From assembly GCA_025359965.1 (NCBI GenBank), contig JANYDC010000046.1:24959-88958 (forward strand): a stretch of DNA of 64,000 nucleotides, in the 5' to 3' direction. The notes under the pieces were generated by a model. It saw only the letters and a program-made list of their open reading frames with translations, was not told the DNA's origin and searched no databases. The stretch comes from Pedosphaera sp. Lineage in GTDB: Bacteria; Verrucomicrobiota; Verrucomicrobiia; Limisphaerales; SXQI01. Both the position numbers and the translations under genes were made by a program. Of the stretch, positions 25,620 through 34,026 are shown one piece after another (position 1 is the first letter of the stretch; each line of letters begins with the position of its first letter).

Positions 25620-27807
25620 GGCTTTCCAGACAGCATACCGCCTTGGCGCCTCGCGGCGATAGCGTGTAAAGAAGCACGCCTCGATGCCCCTGCTGCACAA
25701 GGCCGACTGCCACGGAAAATCCGAATGCCGACGCGGCGTGGAATTCTCCGCACGTTTGCTTATAGGTTTTATGCTCCAATGATCTCCCGGCGCGCGCTGA
25801 CAAAGCATCCAGGATCGCCCTATAATGAACATCCAATGCAGACCAGCCACCTGCACCGCTCAACACCATATCAACCCGGGTAAGATCAACCGAGGTTGCT
25901 ATCCAGTCGGCCTCCCGTTCCGTATCAAATGGCCGATGATACCGGCCCAACCGGACTGCCGTCACCCTTGCGAGCGATTCGGGCTTCCCCCCACGGATTA
26001 GACACGCAACCACGGCACCTTCGCCGGGTTTAGTTTGCTCGGTCCAGTGCCCCCATCGCTTTCCAATGGCCAACGGATATTTATTCAGCTCATCCACCGC
26101 GCCAACAAGTGCTATGTCCGTCTCGTCGGCGGCAATTTGATGGAAGCCCTGCCAAAGGGCGCATTCAAAGGAAATTTCCCCTGCCGTTGGTGCTGAATTC
26201 ATGGCCCGTGCGCCAAGATCGATTGCAATTTGTGCGGCGGCGGCGTTGTGGACCGAGCCGGAAAACCGTGATGGCATCGGCGCAGGATTGTTCTCTGAAA
26301 AATAATTCTCAATAAACTTGGCACCCTCGTCGAGACAGCCAAAACCAGTGCCCATCAACACAGCAACCCTCTGTGCGGGATCGGGATTGCAGCTTTGCCG
26401 CGCAGCAATTAGTGCCATCTGGACCAGGCGACTGGACCGGCGTCGTTGGTTGGGGGATAACAAGGCCGCACCGGCCAGCGCACCGCAACTGTGTGCAGCC
26501 ACCGCCCCTGAAGGGAGCGGAGATTCAATCTCGTAGAGTGTGTCAACCCCAGGATCAACCACGCCAACTCCCGCAATAGATACTTGAACCGTTTGTGGGG
26601 CACGGGTAGTCACTGGGGCATCCGGTTGGGAAAAAATAAGCACGGCATTGTTGCCGCCGAACCCGAATGAGTTGCTCATCACATGAGTCAATGACAGACC
26701 TCGCAACACGGTGACGGGCTCGATCCCGACGGCGGGGTCAAAAATGGAAAACCCTAGATTGGGTGGGATTTCCTGGTGCAGCAATGCTTCAACGCAAACC
26801 ACCGCTTCAATCGCGCCGCTGGCCGCAAGGGCGTGGCCAAAAAATCGTTTGGTGCTGGTTACTGGTGGCACAAGCTCGCCAAAAACTGTCTTTAACGCTT
26901 TCGACTCCGCGAGATCATTGTCACGAGTACCGGTGCCATGGGCATTTACGTAGTGAATGTCGGAGGGTTTCAAACCGGCCCGTCGCAAGGCAGCGCCCAT
27001 GGCTGCGACTGCTCCGGCGCCTTCCGGATGTGGGGCTGTGGCATGGTGAGCATCGCAGCTCGCGCCCCAACCGCTCAATCGAGCCAGAATTATCGCCCCC
27101 CTCCTGCGCGCAAACTCCTCGGACTCAAGCACGAGAACTCCGGCACCCTCGCCCATGGTTGTTCCAGCCCGTGTCGCATCAAAGGGCCGACAGCCCATTT
27201 CATCGACAAGTAGCAGCGAGTGAAACCCCGCCCAGGTCATTTGCGACAGGGAATCAGCTCCACCTGCAAGCACCACATCTGCTTCGCCCGACTGGATCAT
27301 TTCCGCGGCGGTGGCAATGGCCAGCGCGCCGGACGAACACGCGGTGGAAACAGCCATGCTCGGACCCAGTAAACCGTATTCCTCCGCGATCAAATCGACC
27401 ACGGAAACGCATTCGTGGAAACGGGTGGGAAGCGGGCGCATTTTGCCGCGCCTGACTAAATTGCTGAGGAAATGTTCACTATTAAACGAACCACCCACCG
27501 AACACCCCAGCACCACGCCGGCGCGTTCCGAGCAATCAACAAAATCAATTCCGGCGGCTTCAACCGCCTCACGCGCAGCCAGCCAGCCGAGCTGATCACT
27601 GCGGGAACCTCGAGCGGGCGCGCCAAGAGCTGTCAAATCGGTGTGCGCCTCGCCTGCAAGAACCCGACTGTAACGAGGTGACGGAAAAAGCGTGAGCGGT
27701 TTGAGTCCGCTTCTTCCCGCTCTTATGGCCTCCCAAGTCGCTTCCACGCCAACGCCCGTCGCCGCGATGATGCCAAGACCCGTTACAACTGGGGAGCACG
27801 CAACCAC
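25606..27807 (-). CDS. Beta-ketoacyl synthase fused to a degenerate second ketosynthase-like domain
   Basis: 733 residues from a GTG start whose first base is also the last base of the ACP stop (TAGTG). Residues 1-395 are a complete FabF-type ketosynthase with Cys157 (STACSSG), His290 (VNAHGTGT) and His325 (FFGHALAASG), and the FGFGGNNA loop. Residues about 405-733 resemble the ketosynthase N-terminal half (MGTGFGCLDEGAKFIENYF, NAAAAQIAID) but have no catalytic Cys: the matching stretch reads SAPTAGEISFECAL. The second part could act as a built-in chain length factor or docking platform. Usual ketosynthases are 400-420 residues, so the extra 330 residues are the notable part. Expected substrate is an aryl- or polyene-ACP extended with malonyl units. 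Confidence 0.8.
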   Translation of the reverse strand: MVACSPVVTGLGIIAATGVGVEATWEAIRAGRSGLKPLTLFPSPRYSRVLAGEAHTDLTALGAPARGSRSDQLGWLAAREAVEAAGIDFVDCSERAGVVLGCSVGGSFNSEHFLSNLVRRGKMRPLPTRFHECVSVVDLIAEEYGLLGPSMAVSTACSSGALAIATAAEMIQSGEADVVLAGGADSLSQMTWAGFHSLLLVDEMGCRPFDATRAGTTMGEGAGVLVLESEEFARRRGAIILARLSGWGASCDAHHATAPHPEGAGAVAAMGAALRRAGLKPSDIHYVNAHGTGTRDNDLAESKALKTVFGELVPPVTSTKRFFGHALAASGAIEAVVCVEALLHQEIPPNLGFSIFDPAVGIEPVTVLRGLSLTHVMSNSFGFGGNNAVLIFSQPDAPVTTRAPQTVQVSIAGVGVVDPGVDTLYEIESPLPSGAVAAHSCGALAGAALLSPNQRRRSSRLVQMALIAARQSCNPDPAQRVAVLMGTGFGCLDEGAKFIENYFSENNPAPMPSRFSGSVHNAAAAQIAIDLGARAMNSAPTAGEISFECALWQGFHQIAADETDIALVGAVDELNKYPLAIGKRWGHWTEQTKPGEGAVVACLIRGGKPESLARVTAVRLGRYHRPFDTEREADWIATSVDLTRVDMVLSGAGGWSALDVHYRAILDALSARAGRSLEHKTYKQTCGEFHAASAFGFSVAVGLVQQGHRGVLLYTLSPRGAKAVCCLESHDSI

Positions 27808-28064
27808 TAGGCAGCCCGTTTGGCTTGAATGAAGCTGGCGAGAGCCCGGATGGACTGGAATGCCGGACGACCAGCTTCCAAGTCTTTAATGACAATTCCG
27901 TAACTATTTTCCAGCATCGCAACCAGTTCCAGAGCATCAATTGAATCCAAATCCAGCCCCGCACCAAACAATGGGGCATCGTCATCAATTTGTTCAGGTT
28001 GCACCCCCTCCAACTGCAACGTTTTAATGATGCGGACTTTCAACTCATTGGCTAATGATTCCAT
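27807..28064 (-). CDS. Acyl carrier protein
   Basis: 85 residues. The phosphopantetheine serine is Ser41 in GLDLDSIDALEL, a classic carrier motif, with a following helix ENSYGIVIKDLE. It lies between the two ketosynthase regions of the leftward operon, sharing one base with the fused ketosynthase and 6 bp after the half ketosynthase. It is the likely carrier for chain elongation, while the ACP at 12177-12443 may carry the starter. Length is normal for a free-standing ACP. Confidence 0.9.
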   Translation of the reverse strand: MESLANELKVRIIKTLQLEGVQPEQIDDDAPLFGAGLDLDSIDALELVAMLENSYGIVIKDLEAGRPAFQSIRALASFIQAKRAA

Positions 28065-28070
28065 AGAAAC

Positions 28071-28655
28071 TTAACTCGCAAGGTCTTTCGGGCACAATAC
28101 TCGGCACATTTTCTCGATGTCACGATCATTCTCCCCCAACTCACGAACTCCATTGCCGCCGAGCCGTAGGAGGATCGCTCCCGCAAGGGCGGCAGCCGGA
28201 GAGTTAATCAGCCCGGCAATGGCCGGTGTCACAACATTGTAAAAAACACAAAGGCAGGCCTGCGCTTCACCGCGCCTCAGAAGATCGCACGCTTCGGGTA
28301 TTATCGAACCCTCCCCTGTCAGGCACAAATTCGGACCGGTCAATCGGTGACGAATTGCAATCTCTCCAATAGCCGAACTGGGCAAAGTGTAAGCAAACAA
28401 TGTGGGACTGGGTCCGCCTGCATTGTCGCGGCCCCGCCAAAAATCAAAATCGGTGGCAAGGGATCCAGCGCGCGCTGCCAGGCAGATGCCGATTAACTCA
28501 CGCGGCAGCAAATCAAAATTGACGCCCAGAGCCTCCACCGCAACCAGCGCCAATTGACTCGCCAGATCGAGACGACCAAAGCGCGTGCCAAGACGCGCCA
28601 TGCGCACATCCTCTTCTCCCACCATGCTGGCCGCTGCAATGACTATTTTATCCAT
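28071..28655 (-). CDS. Short ketosynthase-like protein without a catalytic Cys (possible chain length factor)
   Basis: 194 residues from the ATG at 28655, which overlaps the upstream ketosynthase stop by 8 bp (ATGGATAA); a start at 28688 would lie deeper in that gene. It resembles the PF13723-type N-terminal half of ketosynthases: IGICLAARAGSLATDFDFW, then SPTLFAYTLPSSAIGEIAIRH and GPNLCLTGEG. The position of the nucleophile reads LTGEGS, so it cannot form a thioester the usual way. It may pair with the intact ketosynthase just upstream as a non-catalytic partner, as chain length factors do in type II systems. The C-terminal half of a normal ketosynthase is missing. Function is inferred. Confidence 0.6.
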   Translation of the reverse strand: MDKIVIAAASMVGEEDVRMARLGTRFGRLDLASQLALVAVEALGVNFDLLPRELIGICLAARAGSLATDFDFWRGRDNAGGPSPTLFAYTLPSSAIGEIAIRHRLTGPNLCLTGEGSIIPEACDLLRRGEAQACLCVFYNVVTPAIAGLINSPAAALAGAILLRLGGNGVRELGENDRDIEKMCRVLCPKDLAS

Positions 28656-29820
28656 GACCCAAGATGAGTGCACCATTGATGCCACCAAAACCGGTGTTTA
28701 ACTTCAATACTACATTGAGACAATCCACCACATGGGGATCCCTCATGAGACCGGCCGGCGTTCCTTCCGCAGGTTCAATCAGCCGGGGTGTCCCAGGCAG
28801 GAATCGCCCCTCCATCGCAAGGATGCACACAATAGTTTCCACCACTCCCGCCGCGCCCAGTGTGTGGCCCAGCATGCCTTTTGCGGCACTAACAGGCGGG
28901 CATTTCTCACCAAACACCGTGCGCAATGCCATTGATTCCATTGCGTCGTTATATGGCGTGCCTGTGCCGTGCGCGTTCACGTAACCAATGTCGGGTGATT
29001 GCAATCCCGATGCGTTCAAAGCCCTTCGAATGGCGAGGGCCAGCCCCGATCCATCCCGTGACGGTCCGGTAAGATGATTTGCGTCGTTGCTCCCGCCCCA
29101 GCCCAGCATGGAGATGGCGGATGAAGGGGCCAGGTCGCCACGCACAAGCACAATGGCCGCGCCCGCCTCGCCGGGGCTTAACCCACATCGATTGCGATCA
29201 AATGGACGACAGCCATTCGGATCAATGGCCTTCAGCGCGGTGAACCCTGCCACCACAAATGACGACAGATGATCCACCCCCACCACCAACACGGCATCAG
29301 CATCGCCGCGCAGAATCAATTTCGCCCCCTGCTGCAGGGCCACAAGCCCAGACACGCAAGCAACCGACACGCATTGAACAGGGCCACTCGCTCCTTGACC
29401 GGCGGCAAGATCTACCGCCAGAGCATATCCCTGCAAATGACGGCGGGCATCATCGGAACAGGGTTCATTTTCGGCAAGCTGCTCCAACGCGGCGATGTTT
29501 GCTTTCGTCGTCGAAAGCACCAGTCCAATGCGAGCAGCGGGAATCGAGGACAAAACGTTCCGTGCCTCATCGCAAGCCTCACCCAACGCTGCTACCGCCA
29601 GATGAAAAGCAGGATCGCCCGAAGGAAAATCATTCGGTGGAACCGCTCCGACAATACTTGACTGAAATCGGGGCGAATCGAAACGGGCGTTCGGTTTTAG
29701 TCCGCTGGAATTGGTTTTCAGCGCTGCCCTCAATGCATCCACGCCACGGCCGACAGCGGTGATGGCACCGCATCCGATGATGGCTACTCCCGGGCGGGAA
29801 AACTTGGACACCTCAGACAT
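28648..29820 (-). CDS. Beta-ketoacyl-ACP synthase (FabF-type)
   Basis: 390 residues, a normal length. The triad is complete: Cys155 in VSVACVSGLV, His284 in VNAHGTGTPY and His319 in GMLGHTLGAAG, with Lys314 before it. It has the GCRPFDRNRCGLSPGEAG and LNTGFGGINGAL loops of FabF-type enzymes. It should condense malonyl-ACP with an acyl-ACP and so lengthen the polyene chain. The residue after the nucleophile is Val rather than the usual Ser or Ala, which may reflect an unusual starter. It starts 8 bp before the end of the dehydratase gene and overlaps the short ketosynthase by 8 bp. Confidence 0.85.
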   Translation of the reverse strand: MSEVSKFSRPGVAIIGCGAITAVGRGVDALRAALKTNSSGLKPNARFDSPRFQSSIVGAVPPNDFPSGDPAFHLAVAALGEACDEARNVLSSIPAARIGLVLSTTKANIAALEQLAENEPCSDDARRHLQGYALAVDLAAGQGASGPVQCVSVACVSGLVALQQGAKLILRGDADAVLVVGVDHLSSFVVAGFTALKAIDPNGCRPFDRNRCGLSPGEAGAAIVLVRGDLAPSSAISMLGWGGSNDANHLTGPSRDGSGLALAIRRALNASGLQSPDIGYVNAHGTGTPYNDAMESMALRTVFGEKCPPVSAAKGMLGHTLGAAGVVETIVCILAMEGRFLPGTPRLIEPAEGTPAGLMRDPHVVDCLNVVLKLNTGFGGINGALILGHG

Positions 29821-30223
29821 AAAGCATTAACTCCCCGCGCGCGATCTGTTCGCCCCTGCAAACAATTCTGCCTGAAATCTTGATCATCGAACCCAGCCGC
29901 TTTAATTCGCGAACCTCAATCTGCAGAACCTCCTCCGCCGACGGACGAGACCGGATCTGAAAATCATTCACGGCCACGAGCATGCCGACCGGCGCGGCGC
30001 CGGCTTGTCCGCTGTTTTTTGCGCGCAGCCCCTGGGCCGCAGCCACAGTCTGCGCAACGCATTCGATCAATGCACCTTCAATGACCTGCCCTTCTTCAAC
30101 GGCAAAATGGTCCGAACTAAATCGGGCGGTCGCGGTGGCGGTCATATCCGTGCAGTCCGTCAACGCGTCAATGAAACGCATGGGGGTTCGATGCGGAATT
30201 AGCGACTCGATGGGTTCGGACAT
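29813..30223 (-). CDS. Hotdog-fold 3-hydroxyacyl-ACP dehydratase-like protein (ApeP-like)
   Basis: 136 residues from the ATG at 30223; a longer frame from 30271 lies inside the LpxL-like gene. The start IPHRTPMRFIDAL and the following EGALIECVAQTVAAAQGL match the small hotdog proteins that accompany aryl polyene ketosynthases. The FabZ-type GHFP motif is absent; SSDHFAVEEGQVIEGAL occupies the same place, with a possible catalytic His. It may be the dehydratase partner that works with or replaces the FabZ-like enzyme at 23317-23691. It overlaps the upstream gene by 25 bp and the downstream ketosynthase by 8 bp. Confidence 0.7.
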   Translation of the reverse strand: MSEPIESLIPHRTPMRFIDALTDCTDMTATATARFSSDHFAVEEGQVIEGALIECVAQTVAAAQGLRAKNSGQAGAAPVGMLVAVNDFQIRSRPSAEEVLQIEVRELKRLGSMIKISGRIVCRGEQIARGELMLYV

Positions 30224-31170
30224 AGCTCGCTGGCGGGTTTGGGGATGGTCGGGGCTGCGGGTTCGTTCCAAAATGGGAAGAAATTATACCACTGGAGTGG
30301 GTCCCTCTTGAGCGTTGATTCCAAGTTTTGCGCGAAAGTGGCGGCGCAATTTTTCAAATAGTCATCCCGCAGATGATGAGCGGGCATTTTGGGAAACTGG
30401 GCTGGAAACCCAAAAAAACGATAATGCCCTCCCGGCTCACGCAGGTTAAAAACCGTGACCAGGGGCGCGTTGGCAATTGAGGCAAGCACATACGCGCCGA
30501 TGGGAAAAGACGCGGTTCCGTTTAAAAACGGAGCTTCCTTTGAAGGACTTCCGTAAGCGCGGTCGCCCAGCATGGCCACAATCTCGCCGCGCCGCAAAGC
30601 CGCCAGAAGGGGGATGGCATCCGCCGGCGATCCCGTCAATGGCAACAGACGAAATTTTGCTCTTGAGGATTGGCTCAGGAGAGCTCGAATATCGGCCGAT
30701 TCGTTATCAAAACCGGTGACATTGATGGGCACGTCAAGATGGGTCAGTAATTGCCCTGCTGCTTCCCAATTGCCAACGTGAGCCGTAACCAACAAGGCAC
30801 CACGGCCAAGCCCCAACGCTTTGTGCACATGATGCTCCTCCTCAAAGGAAAACGAAAAATATTTCTGTTTGCCCGCGAGGATTGCTGTGCGGTCGATGAT
30901 GGCTCTTCCAAAGGAAAGAAAGTGCCGAAACACCAGCCACCGCCGTTTCCACCATGGCACATTGCCAAAAACGCGGCGGTGGTAATCCATCGTGGCTGCC
31001 ACATCCGGGGACATGAAGGAAAAATAGACCGCCACTGGAACGATCAGGAGGTACGTCACTCGCAAACCAAGCACACGCAAAACCGTGATAAAAAACCAGA
31101 TCCCCGAACGTCCACCCCGAAGTTTGCCAGTGCCGGACCAATGAGGAGTCTTTGAAGGGTTTTCCGCCAT
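30199..31170 (-). CDS. LpxL/HtrB-family lipid acyltransferase
   Basis: 323 residues, the first gene of the leftward operon. One membrane helix (about 36-54, YLLIVPVAVYFSF) precedes a lipid A acyltransferase domain with the catalytic motif H131-VGNW-E136 and later GEIVAMLGDRAYG and FPIGAYVLASIANAPLVTVF. LpxL-type enzymes move a fatty acyl chain from ACP to a lipid at the inner face of the inner membrane. In this operon it probably attaches the polyene acyl chain, or another acyl group, to the lipid anchor. It is divergent from the PQQ dehydrogenase gene across 146 bp, which should hold both promoters. Confidence 0.8.
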   Translation of the reverse strand: MAENPSKTPHWSGTGKLRGGRSGIWFFITVLRVLGLRVTYLLIVPVAVYFSFMSPDVAATMDYHRRVFGNVPWWKRRWLVFRHFLSFGRAIIDRTAILAGKQKYFSFSFEEEHHVHKALGLGRGALLVTAHVGNWEAAGQLLTHLDVPINVTGFDNESADIRALLSQSSRAKFRLLPLTGSPADAIPLLAALRRGEIVAMLGDRAYGSPSKEAPFLNGTASFPIGAYVLASIANAPLVTVFNLREPGGHYRFFGFPAQFPKMPAHHLRDDYLKNCAATFAQNLESTLKRDPLQWYNFFPFWNEPAAPTIPKPASELCPNPSSR

Positions 31171-31316
31171 TTCTGTTGTCCGGTTTGTGCTAAGATTTAA
31201 ATCCTGAGTCTAGGGGTAGTCATTGGCTTGTCAACGGGCTGCGATCACTCAGGCATTTCGATTGAAGGATTGAACGCTTGACCCCTGCCGGTTGGCGTAT
31301 TTAGTGTGCCCAACAA

Positions 31317-33074
31317 TTGAAAGCCTTGACACGACACTCCCTCGTTTCCTCCCTGGCCTCAGCCATCCTTTGCGCCAGTCTGTATCTAAGTTCCGCGCAG
31401 ACTGCTGTAAAACCAGCAGTTAGTCCAGACATGGACGCCTATCGCAGATTCGCCAATACCCACGAGGGCGACGTAACTCGGGGAGGCCGATTGTTCGCGG
31501 ACGAGCAAAAGCTTGCCTGCTCGAAGTGCCACTCAATAGATGGGCACGCGAGCAAGGCAGGACCTGACTTGTATGCTGTCGGCGATAAATTTGGGCGTCG
31601 CGATCTGGTGGATGCTGTCCTATTGCCATCTGCCACTATTTCTCCGGGCTACGGCACAATCGTTGTGGAAACCAAAGCAGGGGCCGAATACCAGGGGATC
31701 CTGAAACAGGCAACGGATGGCGGCGTGCAATTGATGGGCGCGGACGGAAAATTAACTTCCGTCACCAAAGCCGAAATCAAAGAACAGAAGGGCAGTTCGA
31801 TCTCGCTAATGCCCGAAGGCCTTCAATTGGGACTTTCGTTGCAGGAATTTACCGACTTGATCGAATACCTTACTACACTGCAACAGCCAGATTCCGCGCT
31901 CGTAAGCAACAAGGGGATGCCCTTAGTGATGCCTGAGCTGGCCAAGCCGATAACTGCGAGACCATTTTTTTCACACAACTTGACACTGCCCCCTTCACGG
32001 GTTCAAACCGGGTTGACTGCAGTGCATCAGGTACCGGGGTTCAGCAATATTTTTCTAGTGCTCCACCAAAAAGGAATGATCTGGAAGATGGAAAAAAATG
32101 TCACAGGAGAAGAAAAATCGGTGTTTGCCGACCTTACAAATGAAGTTTTCAGCGAGCGCGGACCCAACGGTTTGCTCGATATGGCATTCCATCCAAAATT
32201 CCGAGAGAACCGAAAATACTACCTGAAATATCAAGTGTTTGAAGACGGAAAGGTCGCGACCATTATCGTTGAAAAGCAGTTTGGGGGAGATTTCAAAGCT
32301 GACTCCGGCCTACAGCCACGACGAGTGCTAAAAATCGTGAGCGTGGCAGAAGACCACAGCGGCGGTTGTCTCCAATTTGGTCCGGACGGATTCCTCTACA
32401 TCGTAATGGGTGACACCGGACCGCACAATGATCCGAACGGACACGCCCAGAATCTGGGACTCCTGCTCGGTAAAATATTACGCATTGATGTGGATCACAA
32501 TGATGAGGGTAAAGCCTACGCCATCCCCACAGACAATCCATTCAGGGGCCGCTCAGACGCGCGTCCGGAAATTTGGGCCTACGGTTTCCGCAATCCCTGG
32601 CGGTTCAGCTTTGACCGCGCCACAGGGGATCTCTGGCTTGCCGACGTAGGGCAGGATCGAGTGGAGGAAGTGGACATGGTTCACCGTGGCGAAAACTATG
32701 GCTGGAATGTGTACGAGGCATTTGAACCGTTTTCCAACCAGTTCCGAAAGGAAGGACGAAATTATTCTGTGCCCGTTTTTGCCTACAAGCGGAAATATGG
32801 CAACTCCATCACAGGCGGCTATGTCTATCGTGGCGACAAAAAATCCTCTTTTTACGGCGTGTACCTTTGCGGGGATTACACCTCGAAGCGCATCTTCGGT
32901 TTGACGCAGGAAAATGGTGTGCTGAAAACTGCGCGCCAGATCGGCACCCTGCCCCAGGGGCTTGTCTCGTTCAACGACGACGAGGCGGGTAACATCTACG
33001 CAGTCGGCTACGAGGGCATGGTCTACCTGTTGGATTTCACAACGGCCCGCTATGACACGGCTAAGCAGGATTAG
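31317..33074 (+). CDS. Secreted cytochrome c / PQQ-dependent sugar dehydrogenase (glucose/sorbosone type)
   Basis: 585 residues from a TTG at 31317. An in-frame TAG at 31302 rules out any earlier start, and this TTG gives a complete signal peptide (SSLASAILCASLYLSSAQT), so a TTG start is the best reading. Residues 50-190 form a haem domain with CSKCH (68-72) and GPDLYAVGDKFGRRD. Residues 220-580 are a six-bladed sugar dehydrogenase propeller (GLLDMAFHPKF, LQFGPDGFLYIVMGDTGP, AYGFRNPWRFSFD, DVGQDRVEEVD). It should oxidise sugars in the periplasm and pass electrons to its own haem. It converges on the ABC operon with one base between stops. The substrate is unknown; a sugar handled by the neighbouring operon is possible. 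Confidence 0.82.
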   Translation: MKALTRHSLVSSLASAILCASLYLSSAQTAVKPAVSPDMDAYRRFANTHEGDVTRGGRLFADEQKLACSKCHSIDGHASKAGPDLYAVGDKFGRRDLVDAVLLPSATISPGYGTIVVETKAGAEYQGILKQATDGGVQLMGADGKLTSVTKAEIKEQKGSSISLMPEGLQLGLSLQEFTDLIEYLTTLQQPDSALVSNKGMPLVMPELAKPITARPFFSHNLTLPPSRVQTGLTAVHQVPGFSNIFLVLHQKGMIWKMEKNVTGEEKSVFADLTNEVFSERGPNGLLDMAFHPKFRENRKYYLKYQVFEDGKVATIIVEKQFGGDFKADSGLQPRRVLKIVSVAEDHSGGCLQFGPDGFLYIVMGDTGPHNDPNGHAQNLGLLLGKILRIDVDHNDEGKAYAIPTDNPFRGRSDARPEIWAYGFRNPWRFSFDRATGDLWLADVGQDRVEEVDMVHRGENYGWNVYEAFEPFSNQFRKEGRNYSVPVFAYKRKYGNSITGGYVYRGDKKSSFYGVYLCGDYTSKRIFGLTQENGVLKTARQIGTLPQGLVSFNDDEAGNIYAVGYEGMVYLLDFTTARYDTAKQD

Positions 33075-33075
33075 G

Positions 33076-34026
33076 TCATGCTGAAAAAGGCCTGCTCACC
33101 CGGTTTCTCAGGCTCTCGAAAAAGACCGCCACAAAGATCACCACGCTGGTGATCATCGGGTAGAGGTAGGGATTGGCATTGGTCATCACCAGACCGTTTT
33201 CTATTGTTTGGATGAGGACTGCGCCGAGAAGCGTGCCCGGCAAAACATTGCCCCTCCCGCCAAAGAGACTTGTGCCTCCCAGCACAGCGGCCGCGATGGC
33301 CGCGAATTCCTTTTGTTCGCCAAATTTTGGCGATACAGCACCAAGCTGACCGAGCGTGACCAGTGCTGCAACAGCCGCGCAAGTTCCGCTGATCAGATAG
33401 ACTTTCGCCATAACCATCTCAGTACGGATGCCAGCTTTGCGGGCCATCTCGGCATCGTGCCCCACCGCGAAAATCTGTCGCCCAAACGAAGTGTGTGTCA
33501 GAACCAAATGCGCCAGCACGACAGCCATGCCAAAAAGCCAGGCGGGAACGGGCACGGACAAAAACCTTGCAGAGCCAAACTGAAGGAAGCTGTCAGGAAG
33601 ATTCATCGCGCGGGTTTCAGTAATCCAAAGGCCCAAGCCGCGTCCGATGAATAATGTGGCCAGCGTGACGATAAATGCCGGAACGCGCAATCGAGCGATG
33701 AATAGGGCGTTGAATGCGCTAACGAGCCAGCCCACCACGAGCATTGCCAGCAACGAAAAAGGCAGAGACAGCCCGGCAAGGGCCATTTTTCCAGCAACTG
33801 CGGCCGCCACAAACATGATTGCTCCCACGGACAAATCAACGCCCGCAGTCAGCAGCACAAAGGTCATGCCCACGGCGACAATGCCCGTGGAGGAGGCCTG
33901 AACCAAAATGTTCACCAAATTCCGCGGCTCCAAGAACCGTGAGGATTGGGCTCCAAAAAAGGCCAGCACCACCATGAACATGAACAATGGAGCGAATTCC
34001 AAGAGGCGCTGGTAGAGTCGTTTCAT
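33076..34026 (-). CDS. Ribose-type sugar ABC transporter permease
   Basis: 316 residues with about eight to ten membrane segments and the permease signatures GMTFVLLTAGVDLSVGAIM near the N-terminus and LGGTSLFGGRGNVLPGTLLG near the C-terminus, as in RbsC/AraH. Last gene of the leftward importer operon. Its ATG overlaps the ATPase stop (ATGA at 34023-34026). With the second permease at 35537-36529 it should form a heterodimeric channel. The substrate is likely a pentose; the enzymes upstream point to apiose. Confidence 0.88.
   Translation of the reverse strand: MKRLYQRLLEFAPLFMFMVVLAFFGAQSSRFLEPRNLVNILVQASSTGIVAVGMTFVLLTAGVDLSVGAIMFVAAAVAGKMALAGLSLPFSLLAMLVVGWLVSAFNALFIARLRVPAFIVTLATLFIGRGLGLWITETRAMNLPDSFLQFGSARFLSVPVPAWLFGMAVVLAHLVLTHTSFGRQIFAVGHDAEMARKAGIRTEMVMAKVYLISGTCAAVAALVTLGQLGAVSPKFGEQKEFAAIAAAVLGGTSLFGGRGNVLPGTLLGAVLIQTIENGLVMTNANPYLYPMITSVVIFVAVFFESLRNRVSRPFSA

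Larger units (their letters stand above)
10768..31170. other. Aryl-polyene-like biosynthetic gene cluster (two convergent operons)
   Basis: Nineteen genes, seven rightward (10768-20984) and twelve leftward (31170-20956), most overlapping by 1-29 bp. The set contains two ACPs, two intact ketosynthases, two degenerate ketosynthase modules, two hotdog dehydratases, two adenylate-forming enzymes, an MMPL exporter, a LolA-like carrier, a small lipoprotein, a GT2-DUF2062 protein and several acyltransferases. This matches the known content of bacterial aryl polyene clusters of the ape/flexirubin kind. No ketoreductase or aromatic ammonia lyase is present. The product is inferred to be a polyene acyl group on a membrane lipid; no chemistry can be proved from sequence. 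Confidence 0.75.

Noticed and set aside
26763..27455. 230-codon open frame antisense to the fused ketosynthase
   Set aside because: The ketosynthase has all catalytic residues; the antisense frame is Arg/Pro-rich and shows no known motif.
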